NCBI RefSeq assembly: GCF_016583645.1
Contig: NZ_NRRL01000001.1
Coordinates: forward strand, 124,001 to 188,000
Length of the DNA: 64,000 nt
Source of the DNA: Rhodovibrio sodomensis
GTDB lineage: Bacteria > Pseudomonadota > Alphaproteobacteria > Kiloniellales > Rhodovibrionaceae
Direction of reading: 5' to 3'
The position numbers were made by a program, and so were the translations under genes. Below, in pieces: positions 32,897-40,952 of the stretch (the first letter of the stretch is position 1; each line of letters starts with the position of its first letter). The notes under the pieces were generated by a model that was not told the DNA's origin, ran no database searches, and worked only from the letters and a program-made list of their open reading frames with translations.

Positions 32897-34594
32897 ATGC
32901 AAGTCGACATCGATACCCAGCGTGCCAAGGGAATCGCGCGCGCGATCCAGAAGCGCTGCAAGACCGCCGGCGCCACCATCGCCTACGGGCAGGCCCTCGA
33001 CGGGCTGGCCGAGGGCCTGGGCTACCGGAACTGGTCGACCCTGTCCGCCACGCTCGCCAAGCAGCCCCCGGCTCCAGCCGCGGCGCCGGAGACGCCGGCC
33101 ACGCAGCTGCCGATGATCCTGCGCTTCTGGGTCGAGGCCGCCCTGAAACAGGCCCGGCCGAGCGAGATCCGCGTCCAGATGACGGGCGGGGTCTCCGCCG
33201 ACTGGAACCCGCGTCCCACCACGGACAGCCGGTTCGAGATCACCGGCGTCGAGCGGACCATGGCGACCCGCGTGCTCGAACAGCTTCCAGGCACCACGCT
33301 GCCGGCGGGCGAACTGGCGAACAGCGCCGAGATCAGCCGCCCCTGGCCCGATCTGCCGATCGCCCGGATTCACGCCGAGTTGACTCAGAGCTTCCCCCAC
33401 CCGGAGCTCAAGATCGAAATCAACTACGACACCTCGCCGTCCGCCGTCCCGGCCGAAGCGCGTATCGTGCCCGGCGACGTGCATAGCTGTGACTGGGACC
33501 GGGAGGCCTTCTTCGATGCGGCTCCCTATTTCCGCCAGCTGGACGACCAGCAGCTGCGCGACGTCTTCGAGCGCCTCGAGCGCTGCGAGTACAGCGACGA
33601 CCTGACGGTCGACCGTCTGATCGACTGGATCTCGGATCAGCCCGGACAGGAAGACGTGCTGGCCGCCCTTCACCGCGGTGGCGACCGGGATCGCTACACT
33701 GGCGATCATATCGGCTACACCGCGACAGTCGACGCCCGCGCCGCGCGCGCCTGGCTGCAGGCGAACAAGCCGGCGATCTTCGCAGACCTGCTGGGGGATG
33801 ACACCATCGATCCCGACGATGCCGCGGAGGCCGCGAAGCCGCTGGGCGCACCCGTCGATGCTTCGGACCGGAACACCGCGATCACCTACGAGTACCGGGA
33901 CGGAGCGAACTATCACACGCAGCGGACCTACATCGTCGCCGGCGGCCTCAGCGCGGCGGAGATCGACGAGATCTCGCTGCGGCTCGACGAGGGCGAGTAC
34001 TTCATCCCCGGCCAGGTTGGTCTCCCGGACCTGCAGGACAGCTTCGTGGGCTGCGCCAGCCACTGGGATCCGCAGCTCGATCACCCCTGGCACCTCCTGG
34101 GCGAGATCGAGTCCACCCCGAAGCCGGCCACCGTCGCTCTGGAGGCCCGCGAGCTGCTTCGCCGGTTCCGCGAGGTGCAGTGGGACGATAGCTACAAGCC
34201 GCCGTTCTACGACGAAATGCGCCAACGCTACGAGAGCCGCGAGGCGGCGCCGGAGGATCAGAGCGACACCACCAGCATCGTCGCCCCGTCGCGCAAGGAC
34301 GCCCTCTTCGAAGCGTTCGGCCACGAGTTGACCGGGTTCGGGCCGCATGCCTTCACGGCCTTCATCCAGCGACCTGGCGACACCCTGCAGGAGGTGCTCG
34401 ACATGAGGGGTTACGTTTTCCGGGGGCCGGCAGCGTCGGACACGATCATCGGCCTCAAGGTGGACGGCTGGATCTACTTCTACACCCGACAGGGTGGCCT
34501 CTCTGTCTTCTACCTGTTCGACGGCACCGACTGGTCGCAGGCCGAGGAAAAGCTCGTGGTCGCCGCCCGACAGGAAGGCATCGCGGGCGCCTGA
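32897..34594 (+). CDS. paralog family member 4 (largest)
   Basis: Product of 565 residues. ATG 32897 (MQVDIDTQRAKGIARAIQKR) chosen by alignment with the family; in-frame ATGs at 32876 and 32879 would add a few residues. Shared module at residues 1-53, ending YGQALDGLAEGLGYRNWSTL. A Pro/Ala linker follows, then several acidic alpha/beta segments, among them DVFERLERCEYSDDLTVDRL and a Tyr-rich ITYEYRDGANYHTQRTYIV block. No catalytic motif recognised. The 47-bp inverted repeat begins 11 bases after its stop. Confidence 0.8.
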   Translation: MQVDIDTQRAKGIARAIQKRCKTAGATIAYGQALDGLAEGLGYRNWSTLSATLAKQPPAPAAAPETPATQLPMILRFWVEAALKQARPSEIRVQMTGGVSADWNPRPTTDSRFEITGVERTMATRVLEQLPGTTLPAGELANSAEISRPWPDLPIARIHAELTQSFPHPELKIEINYDTSPSAVPAEARIVPGDVHSCDWDREAFFDAAPYFRQLDDQQLRDVFERLERCEYSDDLTVDRLIDWISDQPGQEDVLAALHRGGDRDRYTGDHIGYTATVDARAARAWLQANKPAIFADLLGDDTIDPDDAAEAAKPLGAPVDASDRNTAITYEYRDGANYHTQRTYIVAGGLSAAEIDEISLRLDEGEYFIPGQVGLPDLQDSFVGCASHWDPQLDHPWHLLGEIESTPKPATVALEARELLRRFREVQWDDSYKPPFYDEMRQRYESREAAPEDQSDTTSIVAPSRKDALFEAFGHELTGFGPHAFTAFIQRPGDTLQEVLDMRGYVFRGPAASDTIIGLKVDGWIYFYTRQGGLSVFYLFDGTDWSQAEEKLVVAARQEGIAGA

Positions 34595-34605
34595 TCGCAA
34601 GATCG

Positions 34606-34652
34606 ACCCGCCTCCGGCCGTGGCCCAAGCCGTTTGCCGTAAGTGTGGAATC
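34606..34652 (+). repeat. left 47-bp terminal inverted repeat
   Basis: Reads ACCCGCCTCCGGCCGTGGCC and continues to GTGTGGAATC. It is the reverse complement of 35626-35672 with a single mismatch (46 of 47), about 970 bases away. Confidence 0.9.
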
Positions 34653-35039
34653 AGGGTAGCGCAGAACGCGTAAGTCCACGGAAACTGCGCGTTCTGGCGG
34701 CCAACTCGCGCCGAGAAAATCTTCGGGAGCCCAGAACCAATCAGAATGCCCCTAGCGTTTGCTCAACTACCAACCTTCGGTAGAAGACGCATGGGGCTGG
34801 CCGAAATAGCTACCACCCCCGGCCCTGGGCATCGGCGTATGATCCGGGCTTAAATCCCGGTTAATTCCGAAATCGTCCTCTTATGCCCCAAACGTTCCAC
34901 AAGCGTCGGAGCGGAGCGACGGAATGCCATCAAATACCCGCGGCTACCGGGTCGTCGTAAATCGCATCCAGACCGCGCAGAACCGGGTCATCCGTTAACG
35001 GCTCCGCGGGCATACGGCAAGCCGAAGCTATAAGAAAAC

Positions 35040-35061
35040 GGCTCATCCCGTTGGGTCAGGT
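35040..35061 (+). repeat. inner inverted repeat, left arm
   Basis: GGCTCATCCCGTTGGGTCAGGT; complementary to 35437-35458 at 20 of 22 positions. Both arms are neighboured by TATAAGAAAA in direct orientation (35029-35038 and 35460-35469). Confidence 0.75.
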
Positions 35062-35436
35062 AGGCCCACATCTTGGGTCCGGGAATGTGGTCCCGCTCCT
35101 TTGCCCGGGCCGTTTTCACCACAGCACATGTGTGTCAGAGGTCTTAACGCAATCAGCGACACTTTGTCGATTGAACGACGGCGGCACCGGACGGATCGAT
35201 CCGGAGTGCCGCTCGTTCCACTAGGTGACGCTCGTCACGAAAGCACACTCTCACGGGCGGCCGGAAGCTCCAGCATTTGCTGATCCTTTAACCCTAGAAA
35301 ACACAGGATATATAGGATCGTATAGTGGGAAGTGCAATAAAATTGCCGATATACGCTGCCGATCTCGTCGGCAGGGATGAAGGGGCGTTTGGCGTTGCCC
35401 TATCGGTCAAGCTGCCGAGCCGCAACATGTGGTGTC

Positions 35437-35458
35437 ACCTGACTTAACGGGATGAGCC
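35437..35458 (+). repeat. inner inverted repeat, right arm
   Basis: ACCTGACTTAACGGGATGAG plus CC; reverse complement of the left inner arm with two mismatches. Followed directly by TTATAAGAAAAA. Confidence 0.75.
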
Positions 35459-35625
35459 TTATAAGAAAAATGCGAGATTCATATAACCACGCTGGTGGTC
35501 CGGGGTTGGGCGCGAGGCCGTAGCCCCTGAGGGCCTGGGACTTATTGCGCTGCGCTTTCAGCCACGAGATCTTGTGGCAGCGCGCTCGACAAGGTCATAG
35601 TGTGGTTATGGTCTTTTGTGCGCTA

Positions 35626-35672
35626 GATTCCACACTTATGGCAAACGGCTTGGGCCACGGCCGGAGGCGGGT
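35626..35672 (+). repeat. right 47-bp terminal inverted repeat
   Basis: Begins GATTCCACACTTATGGCAAA and ends GGAGGCGGGT; pairs with the left copy at 46 of 47 positions. Beyond the inner ends, TAGCGCA also recurs after a short gap, extending the similarity. Confidence 0.9.
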
Positions 35673-35743
35673 TTCGCCTGGCCGACACCGCTCAGCCGTG
35701 CGCGTCCAGCCGTTTGGTCAGTTGCTCGAGCAGACGATCAAGC

Positions 35744-36094
35744 TCACCCGCCTCCTGGATCGGTCAACTCCGCCAGACCTTGCTCAAGATCCGACCGCGG
35801 ATCGTGGCGCAGCACGTCCCATCCAGCGTGCGTCAGCTGCAACGACACGTTGCGGCCACCCGTGCGCGCCACGAGACCGCGCTCAACCAGCCGCTTAACG
35901 AGCACCGACGCCGACCCGGTACTTGAACGCCTGGCTCTTGCGAATTCGGTGATGGTGCTTCCCGGATGCCCGGCGAAGAACCGCAGCGCCTGCCACTGCG
36001 TTGGCCTCAGGTCGTGGCGATACTGCCGCGCGGCATGCGCGTTCATCAAAGCTTCCAGGCGATCGGCGAGACGGGAGGCTCGGTTCGTGCTCAT
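35744..36094 (-). CDS. MarR-family transcriptional regulator
   Basis: Product of 116 residues from ATG on the minus strand at 36094. It has a winged helix-turn-helix: LRPTQWQALRFFAGHPGSTI, TEFARARRSSTGSASVLVKR (recognition helix), LVERGLVARTGGRNVSLQL (wing) and LTHAGWDVLRHD. Dimer helices are short, so it is at the small end of the family. It probably represses a nearby promoter; it is divergent from the 36224 gene with 129 bases between them, the likely operator region. Confidence 0.8.
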   Translation of the reverse strand: MSTNRASRLADRLEALMNAHAARQYRHDLRPTQWQALRFFAGHPGSTITEFARARRSSTGSASVLVKRLVERGLVARTGGRNVSLQLTHAGWDVLRHDPRSDLEQGLAELTDPGGG

Positions 36095-36223
36095 GACCCC
36101 TTTGGCTCTACATCTTGCCCATTCGGTCTGGTAGGCCGGACATATCATCGCTTCAAGTCCGAGTCCCGGGTGCCACTCAGGCGCGCCTGCCTCCCATGAC
36201 AATGTTGCTTTTGGAGTGAACAG

Positions 36224-36607
36224 ATGCCATCTTCGAAAGGGCCGGACGATGCGCGTCTGAGCGTCGACTACCGCCATGACGAGCCTCGGCGCGCCCGGCT
36301 GGTCGAGCGGCTCCGCAGGCTGCCGATCAATGAGCGGATCGAGCTCTTTCGCTTCCTGGAGGAGATGGCCGAACATGGGCTCGACGATCCCGCGGACCGT
36401 GTCACCCTGGACAGCCGGTACGAGGCGAGCTCGATGCAAGTCGGGACGCGGCGTCTTTGGATCGGCGTCGCGATCGACCAGCACGCCAGGCCGCCCAAGC
36501 CGACGTGGCTCTTGATCGTGCAGCGCAAGGCGCCTGGACGCGACGCGCTGTTCCGGGAGGCGACCCATGCCCTGGACCCGATCAACCCGCATCGCCAGGA
36601 TCACTGA
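36224..36607 (+). CDS. putative toxin-like partner of the 36631 regulator
   Basis: Product of 127 residues. A helical N-terminal half (RRARLVERLRRLPINERIEL, then FRFLEEMAEHGLDDP) is followed by a strand-rich part with TRRLWIGVAIDQH and WLLIVQRKAPGRD. The layout and its position 23 bases ahead of an Xre-type gene recall HigB/Gp49-like toxins, but I do not see a definite family match. Confidence 0.5.
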   Translation: MPSSKGPDDARLSVDYRHDEPRRARLVERLRRLPINERIELFRFLEEMAEHGLDDPADRVTLDSRYEASSMQVGTRRLWIGVAIDQHARPPKPTWLLIVQRKAPGRDALFREATHALDPINPHRQDH

Positions 36608-36630
36608 CCGAGACCCAGGAGGCTCGCGCC

Positions 36631-37164
36631 ATGACCAAGAGCAGCAGTGTCCGCGCCGCTGGCACCACCACCACCGCTCCCGCCGGCAAGACCCGCACAC
36701 CGGCCGGCCAGGGCGTAAAGCCTGTAAAGCAGACCAAGGCGAAAAAGCCCACGAAGCGTGATGGGCAGGCCTCACCCGGGCTAGAGGGGCTGCGCCAGGA
36801 AGTCTTCGAGGGTCAGCCAGAGGCTGAGCGCGCCTACCGGGACAGCCGCCAGCGCGCGCAGCTCGGCGCCGGCCTGAAGCTGCAGCGCCGGCGTGCGGGA
36901 CTCACCCTGCGCCAGCTCGCCGAGAAGGCCGGCTGGTCACCAAGCCACGTCTCGCGCCTTGAAAGCGCGACCGGTCCCTGGCCCAAGGTCGACAGCATCC
37001 TGCGCTACCTGGCGGCTTGCGGAACGGACGCGCGCTGCGGTCTCGTGATCGGCCAGCCAACCGCCAACGGCTTCCAGATCGACAGCGCGACCACGATCAG
37101 CGATGGCCGCGAGGCGCTTTTCGAGCACCTCGCCGGCCGGACCGTGGCACCCGGCAAAGCCTAG
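36631..37164 (+). CDS. Xre-family HTH protein, possible HigA-like antitoxin
   Basis: Product of 177 residues from ATG 36631 (AGGAGG upstream). A disordered N-terminus rich in Thr, Lys and Pro (about 50 residues) precedes the Xre domain at about 81-125: LKLQRRRAGLTLRQLAEKAG, then WSPSHVSRLESATGPWPKV. The C-terminal part is short. Xre genes placed directly after a small toxin-like gene usually encode HigA-type antitoxins, so this pair may be a toxin-antitoxin module, otherwise a plain regulator. Confidence 0.7.
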   Translation: MTKSSSVRAAGTTTTAPAGKTRTPAGQGVKPVKQTKAKKPTKRDGQASPGLEGLRQEVFEGQPEAERAYRDSRQRAQLGAGLKLQRRRAGLTLRQLAEKAGWSPSHVSRLESATGPWPKVDSILRYLAACGTDARCGLVIGQPTANGFQIDSATTISDGREALFEHLAGRTVAPGKA

Positions 37165-37170
37165 AGTCCC

Positions 37171-37443
37171 ATGGACGCGCTGCTCGCCGGGATGGCGACC
37201 GTCGGCACGCTGCTGCTCGCCGTGCCGGCGCTGCACTACGACTCCTATACCCGCAAGATGACCGACCTGCGCCGGATGCGCCACGCCCGCCTGACCGGGC
37301 AGCTGCGCGCCGACCGCGACGCGCTCGTTCAGGAGCTGGAGCGCCTGCGCGACGACTGGCGGGCCTGGAAGCGCTGGATCATGTACGCCGCCTTCGCCCT
37401 GCTGATTTCCGCCAACGCGATCCGCTTCCTCGCCGCACTCTAG
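37171..37443 (+). CDS. membrane protein with coiled coil
   Basis: Product of 90 residues. Two membrane segments (about residues 3-20 and 70-88) flank a charged helix (LRADRDALVQELERLRDDWR, about 45-65) that should form a coiled coil. Starts 6 bases after the Xre gene stop, so likely in the same transcript. Function unknown. Confidence 0.6.
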   Translation: MDALLAGMATVGTLLLAVPALHYDSYTRKMTDLRRMRHARLTGQLRADRDALVQELERLRDDWRAWKRWIMYAAFALLISANAIRFLAAL

Positions 37444-37514
37444 ACAAAGCGCGATGAACCCCGCGCTATGCACCCACCTTCTCTACGTGTTGATCCCTGC
37501 CGCAAGGGCCCGTC

Positions 37515-38147
37515 ATGTCCGCCGCACAAGCCGAACTATCTCCTCTTTCCGCCACGCAGTCAGACCTGCTCCAGACGCTTCGTCAGACCCGCCGCCGGTT
37601 GCGCGCGCTATCAGCCGATGAGCGGTCGGCGGCCGAGGAGATGCTCCAGCGTGGATTCGCCCACCGCTTTTTCGATGTTCCCATGACCTTGAGCCCGCGG
37701 CGCGTCGCCCTGACACGGTCCGGCTGGTCGCTGATCGCCAGTCTGCATCCGGACAGGCCCGCGCCGTGGGAGGTCGCCATGTCCGTCGCGCGCGACGTCA
37801 TGGGCTGGGCCATAGACACCAGCGACGGGCGCGAGGGCCTGGAGGTGCGCGCCCGGATGCCCGGCACGCAGATCGTGCGCGGCCTCCGGCTTCCGTTCTG
37901 GAAACAAGATCCGGCGATCTTCAATCCGCTCATGCAGATCGACGACGCCTACCTCGCCTTCAGCCAGGCCGCGCAACGCTTCCCCATCCGCGGCATCCAA
38001 CAGCGCCAGCAGCCGGGCACGGATTTCTGGACGATCAGCATCGAGATGGAGGCCGGCCGCCAGATCAGCGTCGAGGCACACGATGCCGGCCCCGAGGGCG
38101 TGATCCGCGCCCTGCTGGAGGTCGCCCGCGTTGAGCGCCAGGCATGA
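37515..38147 (+). CDS. hypothetical protein coupled to the YgjP-like gene
   Basis: Product of 210 residues. The N-terminal 75 residues are helical and may be a winged helix (DLLQTLRQTRRRLRALSADE, then RRVALTRSGWSLIASL). The rest is alpha/beta with DAYLAFSQAAQRFPIRGI and a beta end. Its stop overlaps the start of the metallopeptidase gene (ATGA at 38144-38147). Not recognised. Confidence 0.65.
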   Translation: MSAAQAELSPLSATQSDLLQTLRQTRRRLRALSADERSAAEEMLQRGFAHRFFDVPMTLSPRRVALTRSGWSLIASLHPDRPAPWEVAMSVARDVMGWAIDTSDGREGLEVRARMPGTQIVRGLRLPFWKQDPAIFNPLMQIDDAYLAFSQAAQRFPIRGIQQRQQPGTDFWTISIEMEAGRQISVEAHDAGPEGVIRALLEVARVERQA

Positions 38148-38839
38148 CCCGGGAGATCCACCTGCCCGGCCTTCCCGCGGTCCCGCTCCGGCGCCACGCA
38201 CGCGCCAAGCGGGTCTCCCTGCGCTACTGTCGCGAGACCGGGAAGGTCTGGCTGGTGGCGCCGACCACCGCCTCGCAGCCCCTGCTCCGCCAGGTGGTCG
38301 AGGAAGAGCGCCAGTGGATCCTGGATCGCACCAGCCGGCCAGTCGACCGCGTCCCCTTCGATCTGGGCGCCGAGATCCCGATCGAAGGCACATTCCGGCG
38401 CATCGCCCGGGGCGATGTCGCATCCCCGGACCTCCGGGCGTCAGAACTGCTGCTGCCGGCCAATGCCGATCCCGCCGCGCGCACCGCCAGCTTCCTGAAA
38501 GCGCTGTGCCGGGAGCGGATCGAGGCCGTCCTGCCGACCTACCTGGAACGCCTGAAGCCGCACCTGCAACCCAGCCACGTCCGGATCAAGGATTTGCGTA
38601 CACGCTGGGGCAGTTGCTCTAGCAAGGGCGGGCTGAATTTCAACTGGCGCCTGATCCTGGCGCCGGCCTACGTGCTCGAGTACGTCGTGGCCCACGAGGT
38701 CACGCACCTCGTGCACATGAACCACAGCGCCAGGTTCTGGACGGCTCTGCGCGAGATCGAGCCCCGCACCCGTTCCGCCGAGTCCTGGCTGAACAGCCAG
38801 GGGCGACGGCTCGGGCGCTACGGCCCGCCATCAGCCTGA
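38144..38839 (+). CDS. YgjP-like (DUF45, M48-type) metallopeptidase
   Basis: Product of 231 residues, typical length. Family features: strand RRHARAKRVSLRYCRETGKV at the start, IKDLRTRWGSCSSKGGLNFN in the middle, and the zinc site VVAHEVTHLVHMNHSARFW (HExxH plus downstream His). The family is often found beside restriction or DNA-repair genes; the substrate is unknown. Cytosolic. All ligands are present, so it should be active. Confidence 0.9.
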   Translation: MTREIHLPGLPAVPLRRHARAKRVSLRYCRETGKVWLVAPTTASQPLLRQVVEEERQWILDRTSRPVDRVPFDLGAEIPIEGTFRRIARGDVASPDLRASELLLPANADPAARTASFLKALCRERIEAVLPTYLERLKPHLQPSHVRIKDLRTRWGSCSSKGGLNFNWRLILAPAYVLEYVVAHEVTHLVHMNHSARFWTALREIEPRTRSAESWLNSQGRRLGRYGPPSA

Positions 38840-38921
38840 CGGGGCATCGACCCATCCAGACGCCGCCGGCGCAGCGCCCCCTGCCTAGCGCGCCAATCAC
38901 GGCGTACAGTCTCTGCCGCCG

Positions 38922-39146
38922 TCACCGGTTTACGCGCCGACAAGGCACCAAAAACGGGAGCGGGACGACCTTAACTGAGCCCCGGCCCGCACGGCGACCG
39001 CGCCTCGCCCGCGCCTGTTCAATATCCCGGCACGCCTGCTTATAGGACCGCAGAGGACGCGTCAGGTACGGGCTGACGCTGGGGAAATCAGGGCTATCTA
39101 CGGGCCGAGACCCGCCGGACTCGGTGAATAGCTTGCGTTCGCACAT
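38922..39146 (-). CDS. small basic protein
   Basis: Product of 74 residues. GGGAGGG and GGGGAG lie just before its ATG on the minus strand, and an AT-rich promoter-like stretch with a TTAACGACGTTAA palindrome is upstream. The middle (FPSVSPYLTRPLRSYKQACR, then DIEQARARRGR) looks like a real short domain. No family name can be given. Confidence 0.45.
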   Translation of the reverse strand: MCERKLFTESGGSRPVDSPDFPSVSPYLTRPLRSYKQACRDIEQARARRGRRAGRGSVKVVPLPFLVPCRRVNR

Positions 39147-39177
39147 CTCCCCATCCCTCCCGTCCGGCGAGAGCCTT

Positions 39178-39190
39178 TTAACGACGTTAA
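39178..39190. promoter_or_regulatory. operator-like palindrome
   Basis: TTAACG-A-CGTTAA, perfect 6-bp half sites around one base, 32 bases upstream of the minus-strand 39146 start and followed by AT-rich sequence. A likely dimeric repressor site. Confidence 0.45.
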
Positions 39191-39409
39191 CAAAAATATA
39201 TCAGAGAAGCATTTTCGCGCCTATCGCACAAACGGGGTAGAACGCCGCGGCACAGCCTTGTCATTCTCACCCTAAATAGATCAGCCATTTAGCGGCTTGG
39301 CGCGACAAGGACACGATCCCTGTGACGCAAAAAAAGTCCGCATTACAGTATTTTCTATCCCAAATATCATGTGCCAGACCCATCTGGTGGTGGGGACACC
39401 CGCCCGCTC

Positions 39410-39535
39410 CCCCGAGCGGCTTGCTCCTCAGCGCGCAAGCCGTTCCGGCGAGCGGTTCGCCGATCGAAAAAGGCTTTCGGAAGCCTGCCGGCCCCAGCCG
39501 CCCACTCCAGGGCGGTCACGGCGAAGATCCGACAA
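39410..39535 (+). promoter_or_regulatory. conserved leader element L5 upstream of the 39666 gene
   Basis: GAGCGGCTTGC (39414-39424) pairs with GCAAGCCGTTC (39435-39445), then GGCGAGCGG (39447-39455), GCCTGCCGGCCCC (from 39483), hairpin GCCC (39500-39503) with GGGC (39510-39513), then CACGGCGAAGATCCG. The GGCGAA core at 39520 is 146 nt before the start codon. L6 shows the same first hairpin and GGCGAGCGG. Confidence 0.6.
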
Positions 39536-39665
39536 TGACCAACCGCGTCGTCATCCTGATGTCCGTCGACCGACCGGCACCGCAGGAAGCGCGGGCGAAG
39601 GGGCCAGCTCAGTCCACAGGACACGCTTCACTGCGCCGCCGGCATCCGGTTGAAGGACCGAACAG

Positions 39666-40634
39666 ATGACCACGACCATCGTACAGAAGCGCGCCAAGGC
39701 GATGGCGCGCACACTCCAGGACCGCCTGAAGACAATCGGGGGGCACCCCGGCTACAGCTGGTGCCTGGACACGGTCGCAGCCCTCCACGGCTACGCCAGC
39801 TACACCGACCTGGAACGCCAGGTCCCCGCCCGGGAAAGCGACCGCGCCGCGGCCGCCACACCGACCCCACTGCACCAGCAGCCCAAGCAGGCGCTGCTCG
39901 ACGAGCTCTACCACCGCGGCGAGGTCGTCCAGCTGACCCGCTCGGTCGACTGGTACCTGCAGACCTACCCGCAGCTCACGGCGACGCAGGTCTTCGCGCG
40001 CGCGGAACGCCTGAACAAAGCGCTGGAGCACTCGAGCATCCCCGAGGCTTTCGCGGTGATCGAGGACTCGGTCTTCGCGGACCTCTTCGAGGCGGCCGAG
40101 GAGATCGCGGCGGAACCGGACGCCCGGCGCGAGGCGGTGCCCGCACTCGTGTCGACCGAGACCAGCTACTTCCGCACGGCCAGTCACGAAGTCTTCGGCC
40201 TCGACAGCCGGATCGCCGAGATCCGCTATCACCGCGAAGATGATGGGACGCTGCCGACGCTCACGGCGTACGACGCGCAAGGCGGCGCCGTGCTCAGTCC
40301 CGGCGATCTCGACCGGCTCGAGGGCTGGACGCGGGCGATCATCACCGCAGAGCTGGAAAAGACCCGTATGTGGTTCGATCTCGCCCCGACCCGCTTCGGA
40401 CCCGCAGGCCCCAGCGACAGCGGCGGCACGACCGTCCTGCAGATCCGCCATGCCCCGTGCCTGTTCGTGACCCGCACGCGGCTGCCGGAACCCAAGCGCA
40501 CGCCGGAGGATACGCCGGACCTGATGGTGATGGCGAGCTTCCATCCAACGCCGGACGCCCACAGTGCCTGCATCCAGGGACTGGCGGACGCCCGACCCGA
40601 GCTGGTCGCGCACCTGCCCCAGCGCGACGCCTGA
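39666..40634 (+). CDS. paralog family member 5
   Basis: Product of 322 residues from ATG 39666. Shared module in residues 1-55: MTTTIVQKRAKAMARTLQDR, then CLDTVAALHGYASYTDLERQ. After an Ala/Thr linker comes ALLDELYHRGEVVQLTRSVD (residues 77-96), which has a counterpart in member 6 (ALLAELDRRGEHLVL), so 5 and 6 share more than the N-terminus. The C-terminal part is alpha/beta and unrecognised. First of three consecutive family members. Confidence 0.8.
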   Translation: MTTTIVQKRAKAMARTLQDRLKTIGGHPGYSWCLDTVAALHGYASYTDLERQVPARESDRAAAATPTPLHQQPKQALLDELYHRGEVVQLTRSVDWYLQTYPQLTATQVFARAERLNKALEHSSIPEAFAVIEDSVFADLFEAAEEIAAEPDARREAVPALVSTETSYFRTASHEVFGLDSRIAEIRYHREDDGTLPTLTAYDAQGGAVLSPGDLDRLEGWTRAIITAELEKTRMWFDLAPTRFGPAGPSDSGGTTVLQIRHAPCLFVTRTRLPEPKRTPEDTPDLMVMASFHPTPDAHSACIQGLADARPELVAHLPQRDA

Positions 40635-40699
40635 TCCAGCTTCCACACCCGGCCGGCCATCGCCGGCCGGGTGTACCCAGATTCCCAGCATGAGGTGGA

Positions 40700-40830
40700 C
40701 CCCTCCCCCGAGCGGCTTCCCGGTGATCGCGGAAGCCGCTCGGGCGAGCGGTCGATTCCGTTCGAGACGAAGGGCCCGTCGGTGCCCGCAGGCTGCACCG
40801 CCCGATCGGGCGGCATGGCGAAACCGGCAG
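40700..40830 (+). promoter_or_regulatory. conserved leader element L6 upstream of the 40953 gene
   Basis: AGCGGCTTCC (40711-40720) pairs perfectly with GGAAGCCGCT (40731-40740); GGGCGAGCGG at 40742-40751; CGATTCCG; GCCCGTCGG at 40774-40782; GCCCGATCGGGC palindrome (40800-40811); then ATGGCGAAACCGG with GGCGAA at 40817-40822, 136 nt before the start codon. The most complete copy of the element. Confidence 0.65.
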
Positions 40831-40952
40831 ATCCCTACCGCCTTCCCGATCGCGATCCGGACAGTTCATCCGGCGGGGAGACGGCGAACGCAGCCACGCC
40901 AGCCCGCTGGGCCCGCTCCACCGCCGGTCATGATCTGGAAGGATCCTGCCTC

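Larger units (their letters stand above)
34653..35625. other. gene-free, AT-richer segment inside the inverted repeats
   Basis: About 970 bases with no convincing reading frame; lower GC than anything nearby, with AT-rich patches such as GGATATATAGGATCG near 35307. It holds a nested inverted repeat (35040-35061 and 35437-35458), a palindrome around 35182-35212 (CGGCAC...GTGCCG with TCCGGA) and GTGAC-GCTC-GTCAC (35225-35238). It could be a non-autonomous mobile element, a site bound by replication or partition proteins, or a non-coding RNA locus. Confidence 0.6.
38840..39665. other. long spacer with small minus-strand gene, palindrome and leader L5
   Basis: Apart from the small gene at 38922-39146 this spacer has no clear coding. 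An AT-rich section (39178-39370) holds the palindrome TTAACG-A-CGTTAA (39178-39190) and likely promoter sequence. The last 270 bases are the leader of the 39666 gene. Confidence 0.5.

Noticed and set aside
32891..34600. 569-codon minus-strand frame opposite the 32897 gene
   Set aside because: Same reason: shadow of a real gene, biased composition, no recognisable domain.
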